Positions 8,038 through 16,092 of a stretch of 64,000 nt of DNA are shown one piece after another; position 1 is the stretch's first letter, and each line of letters opens with the position of its first letter. The notes beneath the pieces are model-generated. The model was given only the letters and a program-made list of their open reading frames with translations. It ran no database searches and was not told where the DNA came from. Origin of the DNA: Pseudooceanicola nanhaiensis DSM 18065 (GTDB lineage: Bacteria; Pseudomonadota; Alphaproteobacteria; Rhodobacterales; Rhodobacteraceae); NCBI RefSeq assembly GCF_000688295.1, contig NZ_JHZF01000014.1, forward strand, positions 1-64,000. The letters are read 5' to 3'. The translations under genes were made by a program, and so were the position numbers.

Positions 8038-9071
8038 TACAAGTACTCAATCAGGTGCGCCACCATCTTCTCGCCCAGCAAACACGGTACGGCGTTACCG
8101 ATCTGCTTCTGGACCGACCTGCGGTTCCCAAAGAACTTGTAGACCTCTGGAAATGTTTGAATGGCTGCGACTTCAGGAACGCGAAGGCGGCGGTTATCCC
8201 AGTGAAATGGTCCCACCCAAGGACCCGGCTGGGCTGCGATAGTTATAGAGGGCTCTTCCGGATGTAGCTTATGGAGAAAATTCCAGAAGCGTCCACCAGT
8301 TCGGAATTTTCGACCATCATAGCCCTTCAGTTTTGAGAGCGCGATATAGTTCTTGCCTGGTGGCACATGAGTGAGTTCATAGAAGTAGTTTCCGTTAGAG
8401 GCGTCCTCTTGGGGCTCGCGGAAATCGTCAGAGGCGTATTTCGAGATGAAGGCGCCGACCCCGGTATACGGCTGGTAGCCATTCATTAGTTCAGGCTTGG
8501 CGGGATCGCCATGAGTTGGGTGCGGTTGAGGGATGGGGGTTCTAGCCTTCCGTACGCCAAAAACAAATACGCGCTTTCGCTTTTGCGGAACGCCAAAGTC
8601 GGCGGAGTTCGCTCTGTAGACGGTGCATGCGTATCCAAGAGCTCTTGCCTCGACAAGAAATCTCTCGAACGTGGCAATATTCGTTGGATGCAGAATGCTT
8701 TCGACGTTCTCGAAAATAAAGCCCGATGGCTGCAGTTCAGAGACGGCGCGAAGAAACTGCCCGATCATGTTCCGTGGATCTTCGTCGATAAGCCGGTTGT
8801 CGTTCTTCACCCAGTAACCGTTCTTCGAAAAAGGCTGACATGGTGGCCCCCCGATCAGGATCGTTGGTTCGTCCGTTCTCAGCTGGGTGAAGTCGACACT
8901 CTGAATGTCGACTGCGAAAATTTCAGGATTGTCGATACTGGTGCGGTTCAGGCGCAGCGTCTCTGCAGCATCGGGGTCATTCTCGACACATGCCACAATC
9001 TTGGCGCCAGCATTCTTGGCTCCAACGTCGAGACCTCCTGCTCCAGAAAAGATGCTGACACAATTCACCAA
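8037..9071 (-). CDS. DNA (cytosine-5-)-methyltransferase
   Basis: A compact 344-residue m5C methylase with motifs in the usual order: FSGAGGLDVG (I), GGPPCQPFS with the catalytic cysteine (IV), FENVES (VI), QKRKRVFVFG (VIII), and QIGNAVP (X) near the end. The target-recognition segment lies between VIII and IX. Translation probably begins at TTG 9071, six bases after GGAGGAG; GTG at 9068 is an alternative. It heads the module. About 170 bp with no gene separate it from the terminase stop, so the module has its own promoter region, though I cannot point to clear boxes. Confidence 0.93.
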   Translation of the reverse strand: MVNCVSIFSGAGGLDVGAKNAGAKIVACVENDPDAAETLRLNRTSIDNPEIFAVDIQSVDFTQLRTDEPTILIGGPPCQPFSKNGYWVKNDNRLIDEDPRNMIGQFLRAVSELQPSGFIFENVESILHPTNIATFERFLVEARALGYACTVYRANSADFGVPQKRKRVFVFGVRKARTPIPQPHPTHGDPAKPELMNGYQPYTGVGAFISKYASDDFREPQEDASNGNYFYELTHVPPGKNYIALSKLKGYDGRKFRTGGRFWNFLHKLHPEEPSITIAAQPGPWVGPFHWDNRRLRVPEVAAIQTFPEVYKFFGNRRSVQKQIGNAVPCLLGEKMVAHLIEYL

Positions 9072-9240
9072 TGGCTGCTCCTCCGGTCACTTCGCGACAC
9101 CGCCTGGCACGAGACTGCGCAGATTGTCGCAAATGTTCTTTAATTGTTCGTGACCCGAGTCTGCGTGCTCGGGCCTTCGGTATCCCCTATTTGGTATCCG
9201 AAGCCGGTCTGCGTTTCAACATCTTGCGTCAGCGAAGACA

Positions 9241-11049
9241 CTATCGCATCCACGCGGACCGGATCACCCCCGCAGTCGCCGCATCCGTTCGCGTCTGCGC
9301 TGTACTCACCCCCTCCGCCTCTTCGTTCAGCCTGAGCCCCATGCTGATGAGCCCGTGCAGGGCGGCGTGGGCGTAGACGAAGGTGTCGAGGGCCTCGTTG
9401 CGTTCGCCGTCGCGCTTGGGCTGCCAGGAGCGGATCGGGCGTCCGCGCTCGAAGCGGGTTACGACGCGCTCGGCGGTCAGCTGGCGGAAGTAGTCGGCGT
9501 CGAGACGGCGCGGGAAGTGGATCGCGCCAGGGCCGGGCTCGGTGAGGCGCAGGCGGGCGTACACGGCGTCCTTCACCGCGTCCACGCCGACGATGAAGAG
9601 CGGGATCTTGCCCTTGTTGGTCCGCGTCGGGCGGCGCGGCCAAACCGGGATGCCGGGCCCGCCGCGGCCCTTGATCGCCCAGATGCGGCGGGCGAGGCGG
9701 GTGCGGCAGAACTCGTAGGCCATCTTGGTGTGGTGGCCGCCGGTGTCGATGGCGGCGGCGCGCACGGGCAGGTCGAGCCCGGCGGGATGTGGGAAGGCCG
9801 CCTGCAGCACCATGTCGAGATCGGCCCAGAGGCGCGGCCCGGATGGGTCGCCCCACAGCACGCGGTAGTCGATGACCCACGCCTCCTCGTCGCGGCCCCA
9901 ACCGATGATCTGCACCTCGATCCGGTCGCCCTGCACGTCGACGCCCGCGGTCAGCACGGCGACGGAGGCGGGCAGCGCCTCGCCCCAGTCCTCGCGCCGG
10001 GCCATCAGCGGATCGGCCGGAACGGTGTCGCCCGCCTGGTCCTCCCACGACTCGCCCAGCTTGGTGTTCACCCAGACCTGCAGGCGGGGCGGGTCCTTGC
10101 GCACGCGGCCGTGCTCGGCCGCGATCTCGGCCCATGTCTCCCAAGGGGAATAGAGCGCGGAGAGGTGGAAACCCGCGGTGCGGCCGTCGCCCTCGGCGGT
10201 CGCGCGCCACTCGCCCGCGGCCAGCAGGCGCGGCTTTTCGTGCTCGTGGTGGACGCCGCCGCAGGCCTCGCAGACCAGATGCGCCTGTTCGCGGCGCCCT
10301 TCGGGCCAGCGGATGCGTGCCCAGGTGATCGGGGCCATGTCGCCGCAATGCAGGCAAGGGACGTGGTAAAAGCGCCGGTCGCTGTGCTCGAAGGCGGCCT
10401 CGATGCGCGAATGGCCCTTCAGCGTGGGCGTGGACACCATGTAGATCTTGCGCCGGCCGCGGAAGGTGGCGGTGCGCTGGATCGCCAGATCGACCGGATC
10501 GCCCTCGCCGTCCGCGTCGCCGGGATAGCCGTCCACTTCGTCCAGGAACAGGTAGCGCACCGGCGTCGAGCGCAGGCCCACGGCGCTGTTTGCCCCGGTC
10601 ATCACCAGTTGCCCGCCGGGGAAGGACTTGCGGAACAGGCTGTTCCCGGCGTCGCGGGACCGGGGCGCGGCGACCAGTTCGCGCAGGGCCGGAGTCGCCT
10701 CGATCAGCGGGTCGATGCGCACGGTGGTGTTCCGGCGCACCATGTCCAGCGAGGGCATCACGAGCATGGCGATGCCGGGCGCGTTCTGGATGATGTAGCC
10801 GAGCCAGTTCAGCCCGGCCTCGGACCCACCCGTCTGCGCGCCCTTCATCAGCACGACGCGTTCCCAGAGGCTGGCGGTCGATAGCGCGTCCATCACCGCG
10901 CGCAGGTAGGGCGTGCGGTCCGTGCGCCAGCGGCCGGGCTCGGCCGAGGTCGGCGGCAGGATGCGGTGGCGGTCGGCCCAGTCCGAGACCGGAATGGGAG
11001 GTTCGGGGCGGATGCCGCGCCGCCAGGCGAGGTCGATGTCAGGCACCAT
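9241..11049 (-). CDS. Phage terminase large subunit, lambda GpA type
   Basis: The roughly 602-residue protein has the GpA layout. The ATPase begins around VVLMKGAQTGGSEAGLNWLG (Walker A-like). YLFLDEVDGYPGDADGEGDP is Walker B, and CLHCGD with CEACGG forms a zinc-ribbon insert. The nuclease half holds LTAGVDVQGDRIEVQIIGWG and ends near EALDTFVYAHAAL. It cuts and pumps DNA into proheads with the small subunit. The ATG at 11049 (or GTG 11052) overlaps the small-subunit gene. Lambda relatives are cos-type packagers, so a cos site is expected nearby. No truncation is apparent. Confidence 0.93.
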   Translation of the reverse strand: MVPDIDLAWRRGIRPEPPIPVSDWADRHRILPPTSAEPGRWRTDRTPYLRAVMDALSTASLWERVVLMKGAQTGGSEAGLNWLGYIIQNAPGIAMLVMPSLDMVRRNTTVRIDPLIEATPALRELVAAPRSRDAGNSLFRKSFPGGQLVMTGANSAVGLRSTPVRYLFLDEVDGYPGDADGEGDPVDLAIQRTATFRGRRKIYMVSTPTLKGHSRIEAAFEHSDRRFYHVPCLHCGDMAPITWARIRWPEGRREQAHLVCEACGGVHHEHEKPRLLAAGEWRATAEGDGRTAGFHLSALYSPWETWAEIAAEHGRVRKDPPRLQVWVNTKLGESWEDQAGDTVPADPLMARREDWGEALPASVAVLTAGVDVQGDRIEVQIIGWGRDEEAWVIDYRVLWGDPSGPRLWADLDMVLQAAFPHPAGLDLPVRAAAIDTGGHHTKMAYEFCRTRLARRIWAIKGRGGPGIPVWPRRPTRTNKGKIPLFIVGVDAVKDAVYARLRLTEPGPGAIHFPRRLDADYFRQLTAERVVTRFERGRPIRSWQPKRDGERNEALDTFVYAHAALHGLISMGLRLNEEAEGVSTAQTRTDAATAGVIRSAWMR

Positions 11050-11548
11050 CACCGAAGCTCCCCAGCGGCAGATCAGCCAGGTGCTCGAGATGCTCGCGCA
11101 TCATCCGGTCGAGGGCGGCGAAGGTGGCGCGGGGATCGGCCTCGAGCTCGGCCGCCAGCAGCGGCGCCGTGCGCTGGACCCATGCGAGGTGCGCATCGCG
11201 CTCGGCACGGGCGCGCGCGAAGACCGTGCGCCGCGCCTCGTCGGCATCGATCAGCTTGCCCTGCTCGCGCTCGAAGGCCAGCCGGGCGCGCTGGACCTTG
11301 ACGATCTCGTGCAGCCGCTTCGCCTCGGCCAACGTGGCGGTGCGGGTCGTCGCCGTGGGCGCGCCGCCCTTGTAGCGGCGGGCGGGGTCGAGGTTGGTCT
11401 CGATCCAGGCGAGCCCCTCGGCCACGTCGATCCGCCCGTCGCTGCGCACCGGCAGCCCCTCGGCCACCAGCTGCGAGATGCGCCCCTTGGTCAGCCCGAC
11501 ACGGGCAGCGAAGGCGGTCTTGGTCTCGGTCCCGTCGAGTTTAGGCAT
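11039..11548 (-). CDS. Terminase small subunit, Nu1-like
   Basis: A 169-residue protein that opens with a winged-helix DNA-binding segment: TKTAFAARVGLTKGRISQLVAEGLP, then RIDVAEGLAWIETNLDP. The rest is a long charged helix (EAKRLHEIVKVQRARLAFEREQGKLIDADE) fitting the dimerising and large-subunit-binding region of Nu1. It selects the packaging site. It overlaps the large subunit by 11-14 bases. The only noncoding block of note, the heptamer array at 11677-11901, lies directly upstream, which is where lambda keeps its cos and Nu1-binding sites. Confidence 0.85.
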   Translation of the reverse strand: MPKLDGTETKTAFAARVGLTKGRISQLVAEGLPVRSDGRIDVAEGLAWIETNLDPARRYKGGAPTATTRTATLAEAKRLHEIVKVQRARLAFEREQGKLIDADEARRTVFARARAERDAHLAWVQRTAPLLAAELEADPRATFAALDRMMREHLEHLADLPLGSFGDGA

Positions 11549-11676
11549 GACCGGCCCTCACGCTGGCGAGCCAATGCGCTGCGCGTCCCCACATACGAAT
11601 GTGCGCAGGAGGAACCGCCGCTTTCCCGATCCTTTCGCCTTGACCGCGCCTCGGGCGGGCGAGCTCGGCCCTGCGA

Positions 11677-11901
11677 GTGACGCAGCGGTGACGCAGGAAT
11701 GACGGGGTTTCCGGCGCAAGTCCCTGAAAGTGTTGAGATGACGCACCTCCCCCAGCATCCTTTTGAATAGGGGGGAACGGGATGATGATTGGGGAGAGGG
11801 ATTTTCCCCATATCAAAAAGGTTGAAGCCAAGTGCGTCATCTCAACACTCTCAATGGGTTAGGGGCCAAATCGCCCGTTTGGTGCGTCACCACTGCGTCA
11901 C
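11677..11901. repeat. Dyad-symmetric array of six TGACGCA heptamers
   Basis: Three forward copies of TGACGCA start at 11678, 11689 and 11739. Three reverse copies (TGCGTCA) start at 11833, 11883 and 11894. The spacings are 11 and 50 bp on the left and 50 and 11 bp on the right, mirror-symmetric about 11789. The inner pair sits in a longer inverted repeat (11725-11746 and 11832-11853, one mismatch in 22), and the AT-richer centre has a nested CCTTTTGA / TCAAAAAGG pair. The last two copies fall at the 3' end of the primase gene. The layout suggests a multi-protein binding site such as a replication origin or cos/packaging site. Confidence 0.8.
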
Positions 11902-14340
11902 CGTCAGCCCCACGAAGAACCGCCCGGAGCTGGTGCGCTTGTGCTGGATCCCCGCCACGCGCGCCTGCACGCGCTGCACGAAGCCGTTGATGGCGGGCAG
12001 CTTCTCGGGCTTGTAGCCCTCGGCCAGCGCCCAGTTCTGGAAGCGGAGATGCGCGTCGCGCGTGGCGATGGTCGGCCCGCCGTTCACGATGGGCACGACC
12101 TTCACGCAGGCGTCCACCCAGGCGGCGACGGGATCCTCGCTCAGCACCCATTCGAGGAGTTCCTCGTGGCAGCTCTGCGGGATGGCGTAATTGCGCTGGC
12201 GGATCAGGCGTGACGCGCCCTCCACCGCCCATGCCAGCAGCAGGTCCGGTTCCTCGGCCGCGATGCGCTTGCCGATGCCCTCGACGCGCTCCTCCAGCGG
12301 GATGGTGCGGGTGAAGGTGATCAGCAGCAGGCGGCGCTGCACGCCCCGGTCCACGCCGCCCTTGAAGCTCGGCAGCTGGTTCGCGGCGAAGAGGTTCTGC
12401 GCCACGGATCGGAACTCCACCCGGCTCTTGTAGACGTCGCGCCCCTCGATGGGATCGCCGGTGACGACCGCCTTGAAGGTGTCGGACGCGATGGCCTCGG
12501 CCGAGAGCTCGTCGGAGGCGTTGAGCAGCTTGCCTACCAGCCCGATGACGTGCCGCTCGTCTCCCACCTTCGATGCGGGGACCGAGCAGATCGCGCTTTC
12601 TGGCAGGAGGCCGCGGGCCAGTTCAAGCACCTGGCTCTTGCCGTTCTCGGCGGTCTTGCCGTGCAGCACCACCGCACGCGGCTGCATCAGCCTTGTGGCG
12701 TAGCCGAGCGCCGCCGCGCCGCAGACCTCCGCCAGCAGCGCGCATTTCGCCTCGGCGTCCGGGTCGCCCTTGAAGCTGCCGGCGAGCAGCCGTGCAAGCA
12801 GCGAGCCCGCGGGCGGCGTGCCAGATGCGCCGGGTTGCCAATGGCCGGGCAGGGTGTGGCGGCAGCGATGCTCGCGGTGATGCGGCTCGAGGTGCGGCAC
12901 GCCCTCCGCATCGAAGCGGATGAAGCCCGAGGCGCAGTTGATGCCTGCGGGCGGCTTCTCGAAGTATTGCGGCTCGGCGCAGAGCGCGGCGCACTCGTTC
13001 AGGACCGAGTCGACACGGGTCTTGGTCAGCTTGACGTTCGAGGGCTCGCCCGCGGGCGTGAGGAACCCGGCGCCGTCATAGGCGTGGACCGGCAGGCGCA
13101 ATTCGTGATCTGGGATCGCCTCCCAATGGGTGCCGCCGTAGCGCCAGAACTCGCCCTCGGCATGGACGATGCGCCCGAGGCGTTCGGTCAGATCCTCGCG
13201 CACGCGCCGCGACATTTCCACGTCCGATCCGATGAAGAGGCGCTTGCGTTCAGTGTCGGCCTCCTCGGCGCTGAAGCGTTCGGCGGCCTCGATGCGGTCG
13301 CGCACGGCCACTTCGCCCTCGCGGACTAGCACATCGTTGAAGTCCTGCTCCTCGGGCGGGGTGGCGATCAGCACGGTCATGCCGCGATGCGCAAGCTGGC
13401 TCGCGGCGCGGGTCATCTGGCCCTCGGCCTTGCTGCCGGGCAGGTCGCCGTCGCTGGCGATGATGACCGTGGCGTTCTCGGGGACCGGCGCGCGGCCGAT
13501 GTTCGAGATGCCGAGGCAGGCCCAGGTTTCCTGTCCGGTGGCCTGCCAGACCGAGAGCGCGGTCTCCACCCCCTCGCAGAGGATCAGCGGTTCCCGACCG
13601 GGGAGACGCACCGCGGCCTTCGCGGCCCAACCATCGACGGCCTTATTGGTGCGCTTGACCACCTTGACCGGGGCCTTTCGCCCCTCGCCCGTCAGATAGA
13701 CCTGCTGGATCGCCAGCACCTCGCCCGCCTCGTCGGTGGCGAGCGCGACCATGGCGCCGAACTTGCCGAAGGCATACTGGCGGTAGCGGATGCAGTCGGG
13801 CGGCGTGGCGGTGATCCCGCGATGGCGCAGGTAGGCGAGGACCGGCGTCGAGACGAGGGTCTCGGTGCGGCGCACGATCTCGGCCACCTTCTCAGCGCGC
13901 TCCTCGGGTGTCGGCTCCTTGGGCCTGGCCGAGCCCGAGGCGGAGCGCGCGGGCGACGCGGGCGGCGTCGCCGTCCAGGACGGACCGGCATCGGGCTCGC
14001 CCAGCCAGCTCCGCGCCCAGTCCCACGTGGCCTTCTGGTCCAGCCCGAGGCGATAGCCGATCAGTTCGATCCCCGCGCCTCCGGCGCCATGTTCATGATC
14101 GAACCAGCGGCCCTTGTTCGCGCCGTCGATTTCCACGGCAACGCTGCCCTTGGTGCCGAAGCGCAGTGTCTGCGCGCTGGAAAGCTCCCGGTTCGGCTCG
14201 CCCAGCAGCTCGCGGGCAAGGTCCGCGATGCGGTCCTTCAGCATGTCGGCCAGCTGGGCGACGGACATGCGGGTGGCGGCACCGGCGCGGCCGCCGGGCG
14301 GCGTGCCGTTGAAGTCGAGAGGCTGCCCCTGCACTGTCAT
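11887..14340 (-). CDS. Primase-helicase (TOPRIM plus D5/P4-like helicase)
   Basis: This 817-residue replication protein has an N-terminal region resembling phage primase domains. It is followed by a TOPRIM core with LILCEGVETALSVWQ (about 265) and VIIASDGDLPG (about 300). The C-terminal half is an SF3/D5-type helicase with the P-loop HGKTAENGKSQVLEL (about 600) and LFAANQLPSFKGGVDRGVQR. Satellites and P4-like elements use such proteins to replicate autonomously after excision. ATG 14340 overlaps the preceding gene by four bases. Two heptamers of the symmetric array lie within its last 15 bases, compatible with recognition by its own product. Confidence 0.88.
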   Translation of the reverse strand: MTVQGQPLDFNGTPPGGRAGAATRMSVAQLADMLKDRIADLARELLGEPNRELSSAQTLRFGTKGSVAVEIDGANKGRWFDHEHGAGGAGIELIGYRLGLDQKATWDWARSWLGEPDAGPSWTATPPASPARSASGSARPKEPTPEERAEKVAEIVRRTETLVSTPVLAYLRHRGITATPPDCIRYRQYAFGKFGAMVALATDEAGEVLAIQQVYLTGEGRKAPVKVVKRTNKAVDGWAAKAAVRLPGREPLILCEGVETALSVWQATGQETWACLGISNIGRAPVPENATVIIASDGDLPGSKAEGQMTRAASQLAHRGMTVLIATPPEEQDFNDVLVREGEVAVRDRIEAAERFSAEEADTERKRLFIGSDVEMSRRVREDLTERLGRIVHAEGEFWRYGGTHWEAIPDHELRLPVHAYDGAGFLTPAGEPSNVKLTKTRVDSVLNECAALCAEPQYFEKPPAGINCASGFIRFDAEGVPHLEPHHREHRCRHTLPGHWQPGASGTPPAGSLLARLLAGSFKGDPDAEAKCALLAEVCGAAALGYATRLMQPRAVVLHGKTAENGKSQVLELARGLLPESAICSVPASKVGDERHVIGLVGKLLNASDELSAEAIASDTFKAVVTGDPIEGRDVYKSRVEFRSVAQNLFAANQLPSFKGGVDRGVQRRLLLITFTRTIPLEERVEGIGKRIAAEEPDLLLAWAVEGASRLIRQRNYAIPQSCHEELLEWVLSEDPVAAWVDACVKVVPIVNGGPTIATRDAHLRFQNWALAEGYKPEKLPAINGFVQRVQARVAGIQHKRTSSGRFFVGLTVTQW

Positions 14341-14804
14341 TGGCGCGGCCCCTTCACGGTGCAGAGCAGGATCGGCATTTCGGGACAGACCGCCTGCACG
14401 CGGTTGGTCCAGGCGATCTCCTGTTCGGGCCGGGTTTCGATGATGAGCCCGTTGCGCTGCGCCATCGCCATCAGGGCGATGCTCGAATAGGCCTCGGGCG
14501 GCGGGGCGCAGGAGACGATGGCGACGCCGTCGGCCATGCCGATCAGCCGGTCGAGCGCAGTGCCGTCATACTGATCGGGGCCGAGCGCGCAGTCGGTGTC
14601 GTCTCCCACCATGGCGATGAAGGGCCGCTGCAGCAGCTTGATGCCGCGGTCGAGCCCGGTCGCGCGCTGGGGGATCACGAGGAATCCGACACCGTGATCG
14701 CGGATCGCCTGGACGATGGGCAGCAGGTGCCGGGCCTCGGCGGCGACCTTGGTCTCCAGCCGGTCGAGAATCGAGCCGGTGAACTGGATGGGAGTGTCAG
14801 GCAT
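14337..14804 (-). CDS. Hypothetical protein in satellite replication operon
   Basis: A 155-residue soluble protein, not recognised. Visible features are a helix ILDRLETKVAAEARHLLPIV, a segment FIAMVGDDTDCALGPDQYD, and LIGMADGVAIVSCAPPPEAY. The alternating hydrophobic strands and helices suggest a compact alpha/beta fold, but no catalytic motif is evident. It overlaps the primase gene by four bases and the upstream small gene by eight, so it is part of the replication operon and may assist the primase. Confidence 0.7.
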   Translation of the reverse strand: MPDTPIQFTGSILDRLETKVAAEARHLLPIVQAIRDHGVGFLVIPQRATGLDRGIKLLQRPFIAMVGDDTDCALGPDQYDGTALDRLIGMADGVAIVSCAPPPEAYSSIALMAMAQRNGLIIETRPEQEIAWTNRVQAVCPEMPILLCTVKGPRQ

Positions 14805-15021
14805 TGGCGAAGCCCTCCTGCAGGGCGATCCAGTCCATCAGCGTGGAGCGGCGCGTGGCGATGCGGCTGCCAAGACGGAAATGCGGCAGCGGACGCTTCG
14901 AGCGCGTGCAGAGGTAGTAGACGCAGCGCTGGAACCGGAACTCGTCGGAGTCGAAGAGAAAGCGGGCGATCTCGGCAGCGCCCACCATCATGTCGGGCGC
15001 GAGCGTGGCGGGCGCGGTCAT
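14797..15021 (-). CDS. Small probable DNA-binding protein
   Basis: A 74-residue protein with the pattern AAEIARFLFDSDEFRFQRCVYYL followed by LPHFRLGSRIATRRSTLMDWI. This resembles the short helix-turn-helix proteins with a basic recognition strand that act as excisionases or repressors in satellites. It overlaps both neighbours by a few bases. The fold call is tentative, since the first helix-turn-helix is not clear cut. Confidence 0.65.
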   Translation of the reverse strand: MTAPATLAPDMMVGAAEIARFLFDSDEFRFQRCVYYLCTRSKRPLPHFRLGSRIATRRSTLMDWIALQEGFANA

Positions 15022-15299
15022 CGGCCCCTCCGGGCGCGCGGGGCGCTCGGCTTGCGGGAGGCCTCCTGTTCGCGGGCGAGCAGCCAGTCGCGTACCGCCT
15101 CGATGCGGTAGTAGACGCGCCGGCCGATCACGACGAAAGGCGGGGACTGGCGCAGTTGGCGGTCGCGCTGACAGGTGCGCAGGGACACCCCGCGGCGAGC
15201 GGCGTATTCCTCCTCCGAGATGAAACCGTCGAGGAAATCGGTGGGCGGGGCGACGGAAGCGGCCCTCTCGGCGCCTCCGGATGCAAGGGGTTGGGTCAT
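15018..15299 (-). CDS. AlpA/MerR-like helix-turn-helix regulator
   Basis: The 93-residue protein contains FISEEEYAARRGVSLRTCQRDRQLR, then FVVIGRRVYYRIEAVRDWLLA. This is the winged-helix pattern of AlpA and excisionase-type proteins: helix-turn-helix, a basic wing with GRRVYY, then a final helix. In P4 and PICI elements AlpA-like proteins activate excision and early genes. The C-terminus is basic and disordered (RKPSAPRARRGR). It leads the replication operon; a 115-bp gap upstream holds the likely promoter. Confidence 0.78.
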   Translation of the reverse strand: MTQPLASGGAERAASVAPPTDFLDGFISEEEYAARRGVSLRTCQRDRQLRQSPPFVVIGRRVYYRIEAVRDWLLAREQEASRKPSAPRARRGR

Positions 15300-15414
15300 C
15301 GGCGTCTCCTTCGTGCCAGGCGACGCAACGCGCCGCCGATGCCCGAGAGATGCCGACGTTCAGCCCCCCGAAAAACCGCCCCGAAAATGCCCCCGGAGCA
15401 ATAATTTCAGGGGA

Positions 15415-16092
15415 TTACGCAGTCCTTAGACGGACTGCGCGCCAAGTGTCGCGAAGGTTGTTCTCGATGGTCTTGGTGGTGGGACAGTCCCGCCGTGGAT
15501 AGGTCTCGCGATACCATGCCTGCAGCGCGCGGGCTTCGGCGGCGAGACTGTCCGCGATCTCGCCCGCATCGACGCGGCGCTGAAACTCGACCCGGATGAT
15601 GTCGATTCCCTTCTTCGGACGTCCGGGCGTCCCGGTCGGCATGTGGTCGTCGGCATCGGGCGGCAGGATGTGGATGTCGTGCACGATATTCGCGCCGACG
15701 CTGGCCTCGCCCTTCCGGACATTGGTGATGCGCAGCTGCCGCCACGCGGGTGCCGGGATCGCGTGCCACGGGCCGAAGGGCGGATCATCCTGACCGAAGG
15801 CGGTGAGCTCGCCCGCCTCCAGCCTCGCCTTCATCGCGGCGAGCATGCCGTTCCAGACGCGGTGCAGATCGGCCCGTGCCGAGCGCGTCCGGTTGGCGGC
15901 GTCGTGCGAGTCCTTGGCGTCCTGCCAGTCGCGAACGGACATGCTGAGGTAGCTCGGCCGCTTCGGCGCGTTCTTGCGGGCCTCCGTCGCGCGGGCATGT
16001 TCCTCCCACATCTCGGCGGGCAGGTATTCCTTCATCGCGTCGGACAGCGGGATGGCGTCGGGCGGTGGCCCGTAGGGCTTCTGGTCGGTCAT
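15415..16092 (-). CDS. Hypothetical protein linked to the integrase
   Basis: The 225-residue protein has no signal peptide or membrane segment. A Trp-rich N-terminal helical part (MKEYLPAEMWEEHARATEA, SMSVRDWQDAKDSHDAANRT) precedes a strand-rich middle (WRQLRITNVRKGEASVGANI) and a basic end with RDCPTTKTIENNLRDTWRAV that looks like a DNA-binding helix. I do not recognise a family with a function. Its ATG overlaps the integrase stop by four bases, so it is expressed with the integrase. Confidence 0.75.
   Translation of the reverse strand: MTDQKPYGPPPDAIPLSDAMKEYLPAEMWEEHARATEARKNAPKRPSYLSMSVRDWQDAKDSHDAANRTRSARADLHRVWNGMLAAMKARLEAGELTAFGQDDPPFGPWHAIPAPAWRQLRITNVRKGEASVGANIVHDIHILPPDADDHMPTGTPGRPKKGIDIIRVEFQRRVDAGEIADSLAAEARALQAWYRETYPRRDCPTTKTIENNLRDTWRAVRLRTA

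Noticed and set aside
2001-11548. Gene transfer agent cluster
   Set aside because: Rhodobacterial gene transfer agents have a different order, full tail genes and no integrase or att repeats; this module is lambda-type and lies between att sites.
11541-11840. A 99-codon minus-strand frame through the heptamer array
   Set aside because: No ribosome-binding site or family pattern, and it covers the dyad-symmetric repeats, which explain the conservation better.
12550-13329. Long plus-strand frames opposite the primase-helicase
   Set aside because: The minus strand encodes clear TOPRIM and D5 motifs; the plus frames have Arg/Ala-rich composition typical of antisense GC frames.
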